From positions 744,001-808,000 of the forward strand of contig JAALGY010000010.1 in assembly GCA_032358165.1 (NCBI GenBank): a DNA stretch of 64,000 bases, written 5' to 3'. Below, piece by piece: positions 32,818 to 45,100 of the stretch (position 1 is its first letter; every line of letters begins with the position of its first letter). The position numbers were made by a program, and so were the translations under genes. The notes beneath the pieces were generated by a model. It did no database searches and was not told the origin of the DNA. It saw nothing but the letters and a program-made list of their open reading frames with translations. Origin of the DNA: Diplosphaera chodatii (taxonomy: Eukaryota; Chlorophyta; Trebouxiophyceae; Prasiolales; Stichococcaceae).

Positions 32818-35621
32818 TCAGCAGATGCTGTCAATCTCTTGCAGCCGGGCCGCATGCCGTGTTGCTGCTTCCTTGCGCTTCCCGCCAGCCTGCACAGACC
32901 ATCGTGCACCGGTACTGCTGCAGGACCTTCCCAACAGCACATCATCATTCCGCTGCTGATGCTGTGCACTGATGGCACCAGCTGACGTATCAGAGCTGCA
33001 TGTCAGCAGGATTTGAGCCAGGGTGTCTCGAACAAACTCTCGAAAGCACACCAGGGTGGCGTGGGTCTGCCCTTGTGCATCCCGGCAGGCGGCAATGGCG
33101 CCCTGAATGCTGCTGAAGTGGGCGTCGTGCGACGCGTCCGCCAGCTGCAGCAAGTCATGGTGGCCCTGCGCCACCAACACACACGCTGATCATGATGCTC
33201 ATCATGTGCTGGCAGTGCGCAGCAGCTCAGCCCCAGGGGTGTCCACTCTGACACCAAGAAGCACCAGGACCTGCCACACTGGGTCCAACCTGGTGCTGAG
33301 ACTTACCCTGCTGCACATGCTTCTAGGAGCAACCACCTTTACCATGTTCCCACCTGATGCGCACCCACCGGATGCACGACCCACCAGCTGCTGGACGGGG
33401 TCCTGCTGCGCCATGCTGCTGCGGCGCACGGCGATGTTGCTGCTGCGGCGGGTGCCGCTCGCACCCCGATGTCGTGTCGCCGACCGCTTCTCCTGCGGCA
33501 GCGCTGCTGCATCCCGGCACGCAGCATCGTACGTTCCCTCCAGCCGCTGCATCTGCGGCATGCACAAACGGGTGTCAACCAGTGGGTATGGCACTGGGGG
33601 CCGTGTGTCTATTCGAAGGAGGTGCTGCCATCGGGGTGGTAGTCTGCGGTGCCAGTGTCGACGGTGACCTGCCTTCTCATGATGCTCCTCGAGCAGCTTG
33701 GACTGCTTGACAGCTGTTCTGCTGACGGCCTCAGCCAGCTGCTGCACTGCGCTGTCAATCTCTGCGGCGGCCTCCTCCTCAGTGCGGGTCAAATGTAGCC
33801 GCAGAGGCGCTGCAGTCGCAACACTGCCGCCGGACCAAGCTGCTGCCCCGTCATCAACAGATGCCCCATGATTAGGCAGTGTAAGCATCAGCTGCACGAG
33901 CTGGTCCTCGTCTGTTGGGTGGCTGATAATGCAAAGCTGCACCGTGCACAGCCGCTGCTCATCTCCAGCAGCAGCAGCCGGTGCAGCTCTACTGCTGTCT
34001 GTGTTGTGCTGTCGCCGCTGTCCATCCTGCCACCTGTCGACTGCTGCCCACGACGCCAGGTCAGCAGCGTGGGCAGCCGTGGCAGCGGCAGTGTCATACT
34101 GCTTGACTGCTGCTTGCTGCTGCGAGTGGTACTGCAATGATGCTGCCTGCAACACGAAACGTCAAACATGCTGAATGAGCACGACAAAAGACGTTCACCT
34201 GTTTGGTAAGAGGGCCTGCATGCTGTGTTGGGTTGATGTCAGCAGGAGATGTTAGGTATTTCTGTCCAGGGCAGACTGATGGTCTAGTGCTGGGCTGCAC
34301 ACCAGGAAGGCGTTGGTCGCCGCCACCATCTGCTCGTTGGCGGTGGCCCATGCTGCTACCGCTTGTGGTAGCTCGCGCTGCAGACGCGCCCAGGCCGGCT
34401 GCTTGGTCGGGTCCCCCAGATCCTGGGCAAGAGTCATGCAACTTGTGAGAGGCTGCCCTTGCACCCTCCAGCAGTATTCGCTTGCAACAGCTGCTTGACC
34501 ACATGCAGGCTGCGGCAGGCAACTTGACCACATGCAGGCTGCGGCAGGCAAGAACCAATGACTGATGGGTCACATGTGGAAGGGCACTGCTGCAGTATTG
34601 TCTTGCACCTGCGGCAGCTGCGCCAGGGCCGTGAGGTGTGCATCGTGCAGCGCCGCCGCCCGCTCGGCAGCCTCTGCAGCAGTCTTCTCGGCAGCTGCCT
34701 CAGCCTCCTCCTCCGCCTTGACCTCGAGCACCTCGTCCTGCGGCACCGCACTTACTTGCGCATAACAGCATGCGCTGGTCACACAATGGCGTCGTGGGCC
34801 TACATCGCGACTCGTGCTTCCTTCCTGGACGCTTCACTCCGCGCGCTTCGATTTCAGCATGATCATCTGACGGGAAGGTACAGAGTGTGGCAGCATGCTA
34901 CACACCTGATGCAGCTCCAGAGCGCGGTGCAGCTCGGCTGGCGTGACGCGTGCGTGGTCCAGGAACTGCAGCCGCCGGAGCTGTGCCAGCACTGCGCCCC
35001 GGTAGGACGCTGGCGTGCAGATTGGGTTGCCCACCAGCGTCAGGCTGCATCAGGATCCGACAGGCACTTGAGCAGGCTACCGTTTCCCACGAAGGCAGAA
35101 GCTCAAGTCAACACTTCACGCAGTGATAATGACACACGAATGTGCAGTTGCACAACAACATGAACTGTGGACGATGTGCAGCACCTGCGCAAGCCACGCA
35201 GCCTCCGCAGCGACGCCACCTCCGCCATGTTCGAGATCTCATTGTTGCCTACATATAGCAGTAGGCTTCACAATTTACCATAAAACAAAAGTACATGGAT
35301 GATGACCATGGAAGGGACTGCCGTTCGTTGGAGCATGTCACCGAGTGAGATGTGCGCCAGCGAAGGTAGCGCTGGTAGCAGCTTCAGGTGTGATATGCGG
35401 TTGCTGTACAACGAAAGGCTCGTGAGCTGACGAAGACCTGATAATGAAGCTGTCTCGATGTGTGTGATGGCATTGAATGACAAGTCGAGGTGAGTGAGGC
35501 TGCTCGGCAGATCGGCAGGGATGGCTGGCAGCTTCGCCGACGCTAGATGTGCAAACTGAGGTTGTGCGTCCGAAAGCCACCGTTCAGAAGACGTGAACTC
35601 ATCACGAGACCGAACGGCCAT
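32818..35621 (-). CDS. LRR and coiled-coil protein resembling dynein regulatory complex subunit 3 (DRC3/LRRC48), 8 exons, about 573 aa
   Basis: Exons (right to left): 35342-35621, 35185-35248, 34906-35044, 34609-34737, 34303-34422, 33673-34146, 33385-33552, 32818-33165; 574 codons. The N-terminal third is SDS22-type leucine-rich repeats: LTHLDLSFNAITHIE, LTSLSLYSNRISHL, LAHISLGNNEISNM, then an LRR cap with LTLVGNPIC and LDHARVTPAEL. Long Ala/Glu-rich coiled coils follow (KAEEEAEAAAEKTAAEAAER). The C-terminal block ADASHDAHFSSIQGAI matches the recalled DRC3 block ending GASHDIHLLKI. DRC3 is part of the nexin-dynein regulatory complex of motile axonemes. Exon 6 needs a GC donor (AAG|GCAGGT) to stay in frame, so that junction is the weakest. 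Start could be further upstream (in-frame Met at 35798). Alternative: another LRR coiled-coil protein. Confidence 0.72.
34494..34551 (+). repeat. 29-bp perfect tandem duplication in an intron of the DRC3-like gene
   Basis: A 29-base unit starting cttgaccacatgcaggctgc occurs twice without mismatch, at 34494-34522 and 34523-34551, inside the intron between exons 34609-34737 and 34303-34422. Confidence 0.95.
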
Positions 35622-38600
35622 CTCGCTCACGCTTATAGGCTTCTGAGGGATTGCCTCGGGTCTACTGCCGGATGTGATCAAGTGAATTGGACAGCAAGTC
35701 GCGCAAAAAGCACATCTTTTCTCACACTTCAGTTGAAATTGCGTCAATCGTTGAGCATTTCGCATAATGGGTGCACTCTGACTGTACATCGGGTGCAACC
35801 TGGCGGTGCTCAGACGCGCGTCCCTGGCAAATCGTTCCTGGGCGGCTCCTTTCTACTACGTCCTGCTGCTGCTTCTACTCGTTTGCACTCAACCTTGATC
35901 CCTCGAGCAAGTGCCGCCACTTGCTCTGTCGCCTTTCAACAAGCATCCACCCACCACCATCGCAGAAGCTCCGGCCGCTGCGGCCGGCGCATGTGACAAC
36001 CACCGGCCGCCCCTGACGGGCGGCAGCCGCCTTCAACAGGTGAGATTTGTGTCGACACGTCCTCTGCGCGGCGGCTGTATGAGGCGTCTTGATGACTGCT
36101 TGCATTGGCCGCGCATGAGGCGTATGCAGCGCGTGCGTGCAGCAGGTTCAGCAGCCGTAGCATCCAGTCGATAGTGGTCCTGATCGTGTTCTGGCAAACT
36201 GGCGATGACGATAATCAAGCTCCCTCTACCGACCTCTTCGTGGAGATATCGCTGGCAGGAATCGAACAAACATATACCGCCATCCCTGAGCCAGCTGCCA
36301 GATCGTTTACATCTGTTCCAACTTGTGTGGGCTCGCACCGCCGCCTTGGTTGCATCCGCAGCCCACGTTGCAGCAGGGCCTCTCTCTGAGCCGGACTGCT
36401 CAACATGTGGGCGGTGCCGGTATGAAAGCGGGGCCACAGCGCAGTCGGTCCTCTAAATCCACTGAACTGCCGCTAATCTGGCACTAGGTCTACTTGAGGC
36501 CCACACCTGGACTCTTATGCTGTAGGGTGGGCATGACATCGTGCAGCCACTGGAGCGTGCAGGCGTCTTGGTGACGTCGTATCACAGCAGTCGCACGCGA
36601 CCAAAGTGGCCAGGTACCTGTCGTATCTTGCGGATTATTATGTGGTTGATTGGGGCTTCATTGCTCTCCAAAGAGGTGTTCCTGGGATGCTTTCCAGCGA
36701 TGCATTCAAAGGGCGTACGAGGGCATACAGCAAGTACAACCGGCCTCAAACCAACGGCTGCCTTTCCTACATGGCAGCCGGCTGACCTGTCTACCGGGAC
36801 ATGCAACATCGTGTGCACTCATTTGCATACTCTTGGCGGCGCAGGCTCTTGGAAGACGGCGTCGGCACGCGTGCGCAACACTCCCTGCAGCCTCTGCCCC
36901 TCATGCTTGCACGAACCAGCGCAGGTGCAGACGTCACCAGTACTTGCCATGATGCATGCATGCAGAGGCTCTGGCATTTGTGGATCAGCATCATGCACAA
37001 TGCATACCCCGGACGTGGCAGCGCCCAATGCTGTGAATGTCCCTGTTCTTTGTGCTACATAGACGGAGGATCGTGTTGCGGTGCTGGCACCTGGTTCCTG
37101 CACCGTGTCTATTTCACCCTCCGATATGCTGCCATGCAGGTGGAACCTCCGAGTCTGGCTGCCAGCGGGATCAAGCCCGTCTGAGCTGCACTGTTGATGG
37201 CTCCAGCTTTGGTGGGTAGGTACGATCCAGCTTGCACATATTCAGTCGTCATCTGCAGCCTTCTTGCCACGGGCTGGGTAGCGCTTCGGCGTAGTGACCC
37301 TGTCTGCTCACAGATGTGCTGAGAGAGAGCTTCACTCCATATAGGAAGCTGGCAGGGATTTGTCAGTGCCCATGCCAGTGCCATCAGGGTGATAACACTC
37401 CTGCATCTGCAGACGCACAATCTTATTGACTGCCGATCGCACGATGAAGGCTACACAATTTGTCTTCCAGGTGATGGAGTGGTCGGGACAGAAAGTCACC
37501 ATGCCGCAAGAGTACAGTAAACCCTGCATGCCCGATCTACGGCCAGATGTTACCAGGTGACCCCAATGTTGCTTCCCTATGCTGCTCACTCCGCAAGCCA
37601 GCTCGATGATGACATTACAAATTAGGAAGATCCGTCTGACCTGAGTGATTGACGGAAGAACACACTGAGAGCTGCCCATCTTCTTCCGTGCCTCCTGCCT
37701 GCTCTGTGCTGGCCAGTGACGATTGTTCAAATTGGAATTACCGTCCAAGCCACATCGTGGCAATGCCGAGGATATTAGCTGTGACTGAGGCCAGCAGTTG
37801 TGTCCATGTTCAACATGTTGTGGCACCTGTGCTGCCAGCAGGGGTGATGAGTTCTAATTAGATGTTTGATGCAGCTCCCCAGGCTCCCTGGGTGCGCTGT
37901 GCTGAGAACAAACCTCAGGCAAATCCATTCAAACCTGACCTGCTTTGCAGCTGACAGTGGCATGTGCTGCGCTCAGGTGGGCGTTGCAGGAGGCCCAGCA
38001 CTGAAGGCTTGATCGTCAAGGTGGGTCCGAAGAAGGCATGCTTGCACCCTACCTTTCCACCAGCATGTCTGGCTCTTGAACACGAGATAGGGTTTGCAGA
38101 GACGCCATGCAATCCCCCGGCGCCTGGCTGCTTTGTCAGCGTGGCTGCCGTGGGTCCCCATAATGGCGCACACCAAACCCCGCATCTGTTGAGTCCTCAC
38201 CAGGAGCACTTCGCCTTGAGCGGTGAGGAATTTGTGATTGCGACACCCATGTACACCAATGATACCCTGCCCTGCAGGTTGTGAGGATGACCTCGGTAGC
38301 CTTTCGGACTGGCTGTCGTAGTCCCTCGTCCTCTGAACTGGTGAGTGTTTCTGCTGCTAGATTCTCACCCCTGTAGCCGAAGCTTGAGCCTAGCTGGGCA
38401 GTGCGGATACTTTCCCCGTCGTATCGAAGCTGAAGACAACAATGCTATACAGTCTCCTCGGAGACGCAAGCCAGTGTTTCTGAGCCCAGCAACCCCTGAA
38501 TGCACTGCATTGACAGGCATGTGTCCAGTTGACCAGCAGCGCCAATGATGAGCAATTTGGATCGACTACCTGAGTCTCAGCCATGAGGACCAACACAAAT

Positions 38601-39470
38601 TTAACTCTCTTGCTGAGGCGTCGGTGCTGTGCTGCCGCTGCAGGATGGTCCATGCACTTCGTTTTGGTCGTGATGCAAGGTACGGCGGCACAGCTGCAGC
38701 CTGCCCACATCTTGGCAGCTGGGTGAGTAGGCATTCCACCGTTCGGCAGTCCAACATGGTGAATGTCTGCTTCAGCAACAGCAGCAGGGCACAGCTTCAG
38801 ATGATGACAGAACAAGTATTAGATGACGAATCGGTTTGCGGCTACGGTCGGCGTCCTGCCGGCCGTGTTGCGTTGTAACCGAATAACCGAGGCATTTGTC
38901 TGATGAAAGGCTGTCAGAGGCTGCTGCTGCTTGCTGTACATGTCGTGGCATAGCAATGGTGACCGAGATGATGCAAACACTGATATCACTCACTAGACCT
39001 AGCGCACCATGAGGAGCGGATACATCTAAGGGGCTGATCGGTCACCTGCCTTGTAATTGTAGGTCTCTTTCACATTCGGCCTCATGCATTCAGCGTCAGT
39101 ATATCACCTTGTCGCTGTGCAGGCTGGCCCAGCATCGCAGCGTCATCAGTGCGTCATTGTGGGATTTCGGCTAGACAAGACGGCGTCACGATGGCTGAGG
39201 ACTCATATGTTCTACCTGGCACATCAAGGGCGCCCCTCATGTTCAGCATAGCGAAGCCTTCTACTAGTTGTGCTTGCTACCGGTCTTTCAACAGCACTCG
39301 AGCAACAGCTTGCAAGCAGAAACCTGCTTCTTTGAGCCGCCGCACTTGGTGGCATCCCGTTTAATACTGTCGCTCCCTGTCCACATCGCTGGTCATTTCC
39401 GTCATCCCACTATCCCTGGTCAAGCCCTCATCACGGTGATGATCACAGCACTTTCAATACAATCAAATCC
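35622..39470. other. Unresolved 3.8-kb region with scattered coding-like fragments
   Basis: No complete gene could be built here on either strand. Possible plus-strand coding pieces are a leader-like exon at about 35911-36039 (MPPLALSPFNKHPPTTIAEA), a piece near 36293-36419 (LPDRLHLFQLVWARTAAL), one at about 36525-36611 (GGHDIVQPLERAGVLVTSYH), one ending near 37138 (DRVAVLAPGSCTVSIS), and one ending near 38278 (SGEEFVIATPMYTNDTLPCR). Each is followed by a plausible GT donor, but I could not join them in phase. The GGHDIV piece is faintly glycosyltransferase-like. It may be one long-intron gene, a decayed gene, or both. Confidence 0.3.
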
Positions 39471-41637
39471 TCACTCCGTGCGCTGCACTACGCTCGTTTC
39501 CTGCACAACCCTCAAGCCAAAAATCCGCTCCCCGACAGTGGCATATCTCGCCCCGCAGCAGCGCATGGCCAGTCCCACGATCACGCCAACACCAAGCGTT
39601 GCCACCGCGTATCCCACATCCAGCAGCTGGGCCGCTACAACGCGCATCAGGCTGGCCGGCTGCCCAGTCGCGGCGACTTCAAGCCACAGCCCTGCGAGCG
39701 GGCCGAGCAGCGGGCGGCTGTGCCGCCACTGCCGAACACTGAGCAGAGCCCACAGCAGCAGCCCTGCTGCAGATGCAGCAGCAGATGCGCCCTGCATATG
39801 CATTTCCAATCGAGATGTCGTGATGCATGCGAAGAGTTGGCATGCGTAAACTTTCAGGCAGACCCTATGTCAGGGTCAACCCCATGCTGCGCGCTGTGCC
39901 ACTCAGAGTTAACCGAAGCAAGATCGCTTGCTGCCGTCATGCCAGCCGACCATCGAGACATCACAAGCAAATCTCCAAGCTTCCAGGCTGTCAATGGGCA
40001 TTTGCAGCATCAGCAGGCAACCAACTTCGGTTCTGCTCAGCTGAGGGCCATGCATCAAGGGGCTTGGCACCTGGCACCAGGTGCACACCAGCATTCAGCA
40101 TCTTGCTGGGGGCCAATCGGCACCGCACCCTCTGACAGACGGTGCCCAAGGCCGCGCCACATGCTGCTATGTTGACGGCGCTGCTGCCCAGGTGCTCGGC
40201 GGCCAGAAGCCAGCGCGGCGGCCGGAGGCACTGGAAGTGGCACGGCTGCGGCTGCCTACATAGTGCCAGCAGCGCTGCACCGTCGACTGTGCGCAGCCCC
40301 TGTACAGCATGTCGGGCCTGCTGAGCATGCTGCTGAGGTAGAATGGCAGTTGCGCGCAGCACAGCTGTGCATATAGGGAGCTGTGCCAATCACAGTCTGC
40401 AGTGCCTCCAGAGCCATTTGACAGGTGGAAAGATGCCAGCCATGCAGCCATCAGGCGTGGTTCTGCTGCAGATGGCCGTCAAGGCCATGCAGCAGGCACC
40501 TCGCATTGCAAGCATGCCGCCACTGCCGCAGCGAGGCGATGAACACAGACGACAGGTGCCCACCCTGTAGGCCGCCAGCTGCTGCTCCAGGGTGTGCAGG
40601 TCGGCGTCTGAGAGGCCCCGCTCCCGGCAGTGGCGCCAGAAGTCAGGCGACGCCCAAAGCCGTGCCAGCTGCATGCAAACAGCCAAGTCGCTCAAGTTTC
40701 GGGAGACGCGCTCTGTGCTGCTGCGCAGTCCATTCGTCGGGTGTTGAGAACAGATGGATCTGCTCAGGATACCACTGCGAGAGCCAGGTGAATTTGACAT
40801 GACCTGATGACGCCCTGCATGCTGACCTGGGTCACCGTCGTGGACATGGGCAGTGTGCTGTGTGCGTCTCCTGCCGCCGCTGTGTCCCTGGGGTGTGTCC
40901 ACGGGTGCGCGCTGCCGTGGTTCGCTGTGTGATATGCTAGCGGCTCTTGATCTACCTGCAGCCCGTCAAGCAATAGTATGCACCAACAAGCTCAGAATGG
41001 TGAATTACCGTACGCGTCGGACACGATGTGAGGTGTGCTCGGGGCCCTGAACATTGTGAATGCACCATGTTGTGCACCTCACCTCCTCAGGAGGCAACCC
41101 AAGCCGCAGTCCCGCCTTGCTGGCGTCCCGCACCCCCTGTTCGGCTGTGTAGACAGCCCACGCATCCGACGCGTCGTCGTCGCTGGCGCAGCCGGCGTCG
41201 TCCAGAGTCAGTGACTTAAGCCAGTCCTCTGGCGAGGCTGATGCCAGCTGTGCAGCAGATTTTGCACGCCACACCCGCTGAGGGCAGCGGGCCTGCTGCT
41301 GATCCGGCAGGCCGCTGAGTGCCGTCCTGCTGACGGGCCCGGATGGCATCGCATGTGCCCTGCGGCTGCCACCATCCGCGGACAATGCGGATGGATCAGG
41401 CAGCTGCCGCGCTCGCTGTCTGAATGCAATACGAGCAGCAATCACGCCAATGCATGTCGCCACGACCACTACAGCGGCATGCAAAAGCCCGCTGTCTTCC
41501 TGCTCGATGGGCCGTTGACCTGAGGGACTAGTGTTGGTGCCTGATACGAAGCTGGCTGTGTGGAACCCTGTGGCAGGTGCGTCAATGTCTTCGACAGCCC
41601 CGAAAGCTTGAGGGTGATGTGCACAAGCAGCCAGCAT
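39471..41637 (-). CDS. Membrane protein of unknown function, weakly RDD-like C-terminus, 5 exons, about 404 aa
   Basis: Exons (right to left): 41083-41637, 40827-40955, 40564-40668, 40260-40364, 39471-39791; 405 codons. The N-terminal exon has one membrane span (LLHAAVVVVATCIGVIAARI) between polar, Ser-rich stretches. Next comes a soluble block (SPEDWLKSLTLDDAG, LWASPDFWRHCRERGLSDAD, QLPFYLSSMLSRPDMLY). The last exon encodes about three spans: SAAGLLLWALLSVRQW, MRVVAAQLLDVGYAVATLGV and VIVGLAMRCC. It then ends with ERIFGLRVV, which recalls the end of RDD-family membrane domains (GKxxxGLRVV). I do not recognise the whole protein. The join from 40260 to 39791 is the least secure, and the interval between them (39792-40259) could hide another exon. 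Confidence 0.5.
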
Positions 41638-42101
41638 GCACCTTGACAGTGGGGTTCACACAGCCAGCAGCCTAGTTGGATGTGTTGACCTGCCACTCTT
41701 TGTTGAATGGCAGTTGCTGTAGACTGCTGGGGGGACAGCGCATGAATGATCGCATAGATGCATGGCACGTGCCAGCATTTCATGCCTCGGCAAGTCGACG
41801 CGGCAACGCCAGGGGCAAACACCGCATTGCACGCTTACGTTGGAGCACGCTGAGATGCGTCAAAACATCAAACATGCGCGCGCTGCGGGAACCGGCACGC
41901 GACTCCGTACTTTGTTGCGACAACACAGCTCATGCTGCTATGCCATGGGACATGAGGGATGCAGGCCGCGAGCATCGTTTAGTGGGACAGCACTGACAGA
42001 AATGCTGGGTGATGTACGGAAATACACCTGTATCGTGTAGCTCGGGCGGTATCACCTGCCACCCCTCTGGATCACCAGCCTAGTTCAGCTCGTTGCACGG
42101 C
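41638..42101. other. Divergent promoter region
   Basis: About 465 bases between the start of the unknown membrane-protein gene (minus) and the start of the Ser/Gly/Ala-rich gene (plus). It likely serves as promoter for both. A minus-strand ORF into 41822 could be an extra 5' exon but lacks support. Confidence 0.4.
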
Positions 42102-45100
42102 ATGTCGCCCGGCAACCCATCGGGCAACGGCAGCAGGAGGGGCGGCGACTGGGACGAGGATGTGAGGCTGCAGCACCTCGTGCACGTAGCAGTCCAAAAG
42201 ATGCTCATGGCGCTGCATGCGCACCTGCTTTCCAGCATTGCAGGACTTCCCTCGATTGCTTCGCGCACGTCAATGTGCAGGACTGGGGTGAGGACCACGA
42301 GTGGCAGCCGGCGCCGTCACGCTCCTCGCCGACTCCGTCGAGGACGCACACCCCGACACGTGCCCTCAAGTTCGGGTCCCCGGCGCAAAACACAGTGCGT
42401 CTACCGCGCAGCATGATCGAATGCCCTGTAGACCATGAGACACTAGACCTGACAGTGAGGAGCCGCACTGATGATCGAACGTCAGGCACATGAATGCTGT
42501 CAACACTCATGCTGCAGTTCGGCAGCCCGGGCAGCGGTGCTGGAGCGCCCCAGGGGCGGCACCGGCTGCAGGCCAGCAGCAGCGCCTTTGGCAGCACCGG
42601 CAGCCGTGGCAAGGGCTTCCCAATGGAGCAGCACTGGAAAAATCTGTTCAACCGCTTTCCTTCCCACTCGCAGCCGCTTCTTCGAGCGGTGCGCATTGTG
42701 TCGATGATTACAACACGCCAACATTGCCCCAGTCGCAGCTCTGCGATTTGTGCCACCTTATATTACGAATCTGTTGTAATCTAGCGTCGTCCTCGAAGCG
42801 CATGTACTTAGCAGGAGGCCGAGTGTGTATCTATGCCACACTGGAACTATGAATGCAGCCAACTCCGTCCCAATCGCAGGCCATGCTGGGCTTCATGGTG
42901 GTGGCGGTGCTGATGGCGGGAATAATCTGCGTGGCGCTGGTGCAGACGCGCTCGGCGTACGCTGACAGCGTCGGCTCGCTGCTGGATGCAAGCGACCTGC
43001 GTTCACCACAGCCAGGTGGGTCCCTTACTGAAGCATCTGTCGTGATGAGCTTTATGGCACCTGCCGCTTCCCATGTGCAAAGCAGCGTCACAGTGGCAGC
43101 GAGTGACCAAAGCATGAGACCCGCAAGTGGTGTATTGGCACAGTTGCTGACCCTGCAATGGTGCCCTTACAAGCAGGCGGCATGAGCATGGCTGGCAGCG
43201 GTGTGGATCCCCTGGGCAAGTCCCAGGTCGGCGCTGGGGGCTTTGGCAATGGCGGTAGCGGTGCCGGCGGCGCAGCCGGTGGAGTTGGACTGGCCGGTGG
43301 CAGCGGCGGCAGCATGGCAGTGCACTCCAGGGGGGACGAGGCCTTCATGGACGGCAGCGCGTCAGCCGCTCTGGATGCACACAGGGTGGGGTTCATCATG
43401 TTGCCTGGATGCTGTAGACTGGCTGTGTTATGCAGGGTTTCGCACCTGGCAAGTCGGTCCTGAGGTGCTATGCCCCAAGATGGTGCAAGTCCTGGGTCGA
43501 TTGCAGAGCTGAAATAATTGCTCAATCCTTTCCTTGACCTCGATACCCTCCAGGCAGATGCTGCCCAGTCGGCCAGTGCGCTTGACGGCAGCCCTGGCGG
43601 CTTTGCCGGCGGGCTCGGCGGTGGGTCGGGCCAGACAGCTGGCAGCGGCAGCCAGGGAGGCAGCTTGAGTGCCGCTCAATCGGCTCTCCTTGGCGGTTTC
43701 GGCAGCGCACAGGAAGCGCAGGTGAGGCATCCGCATGAGTGCTGCCAAGGGCCAAGGCAGCACCCTGCTGCTGCTCAAGTCGGCGTCTGGGTTGTAGTTT
43801 TGTGTTCATCACAAGCAGCAAAGCCATATGTGATCGCCTGTTACGCTTGAGATGTGCCTGCAGGCGCGTGCCTCTGCTTTGGGCGCGTCGCCACAGGGCG
43901 TCAGGCACGACGCCGCAGCAGCAGCAGCTGGCCTGCGGGGGGGTACCTCTGGCGGCGGCAGCAGCATCGGCAGTGGCGGCACCATCGGCAGGGACAATGT
44001 CAGCACCTCAGGCCAAGCGGACGACGGGAATGCTGATGCAGATGGCGTCATGTCTCCCGACGAGATCAGGAAGGCGGCCGCAGGTGTGCACGGCGGCTCT
44101 GCAGGCGGCGGCGGCGGCACCAGCGGCGCCGGTGGCATCGCTGACATCAGCAGCGACAGCACCAGGGGTGGGTCTGCCGCTGGCGGCTCTGCCGACGGCA
44201 GCAGCGGAGGCAGAGCCGTCGACAGTGCCGGTGACAGCAGGCTTGGCAGCGTCGGCGGTGCAGCTGGCGGCGAGGCTTCCCGCGGCAGCCGGGGTGGCAG
44301 CGTTATGCAGGGCACTGGCAGCAGCAGCAGCAGCAGCCACCGCGAAAGCAGCACTGTAGCCAGCGGCGCAGGTGCCAGTGCGTCTGATGGCGCAGGCTCA
44401 GATGTGGGCAGCGCCCCTGCTCTGGAGGATGACAAGGACAGCCTGCAGGAGGCACAGATGGCGGTGTTCCAGAAGATGCAGCAGGCCGGCTTCAACCAGG
44501 ACGTGCACAGCGGAGGTGTGGACGCTGCTTCAGGGCCCGAGCAGGCGTCCAGCTCAGCGACAGGCCCCGCAGCAACAGCCGCCTCTGCGAATGGGGCACT
44601 GGCTGGCGGCAGCGGCGGCTCCTCCGCTGGCGGCGGATCAGGAACGTCCAGTGGCAAGCGCAGCGGCGCAGCCGGGCCTGCCAGCAGCAGCAACAACAAG
44701 GCAAGCAGTGTACAAGAAGCCAGCAGCATCAGCAGCATCATCAGCAGCAGTGCCAGTGGCAGCGGTGGCGCCACCGCTGCGGCCCGTGGTGGAGCGGGCG
44801 GCACGAATGCCGTGGGCGGCGGTCCTGGTGTAGCCACAGACCTGCTGCAGCTTGCGTCAGATACATTGGCGGACGCCAGGGACTATGTCACTGGCAGTGG
44901 CGGCGCAGACACAAGTGCCACAGGCCGCGCCAGTCGCCAACGGACACCTGGTGACGTCATCCAGAAGGGCATCGCCAGCGGCCTCATCCGTCGCCATGAC
45001 GGCGCCGACGCCGCGGACAGTGCCCAGACTGGCGGCAGCCTCAGCAGCGGCGGCAGCGGGCAGGACAGCAGCAGCCAGCTCACGCAGGCCCTCGACAAGG

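Noticed and set aside
43809..44837. Long minus-strand frame (342 codons) opposite the giant exon, and a second one at 44857-45669
   Set aside because: They are antisense to a GC-rich low-complexity exon, whose composition keeps the reverse frames open. No start context, splice signals or family motif.
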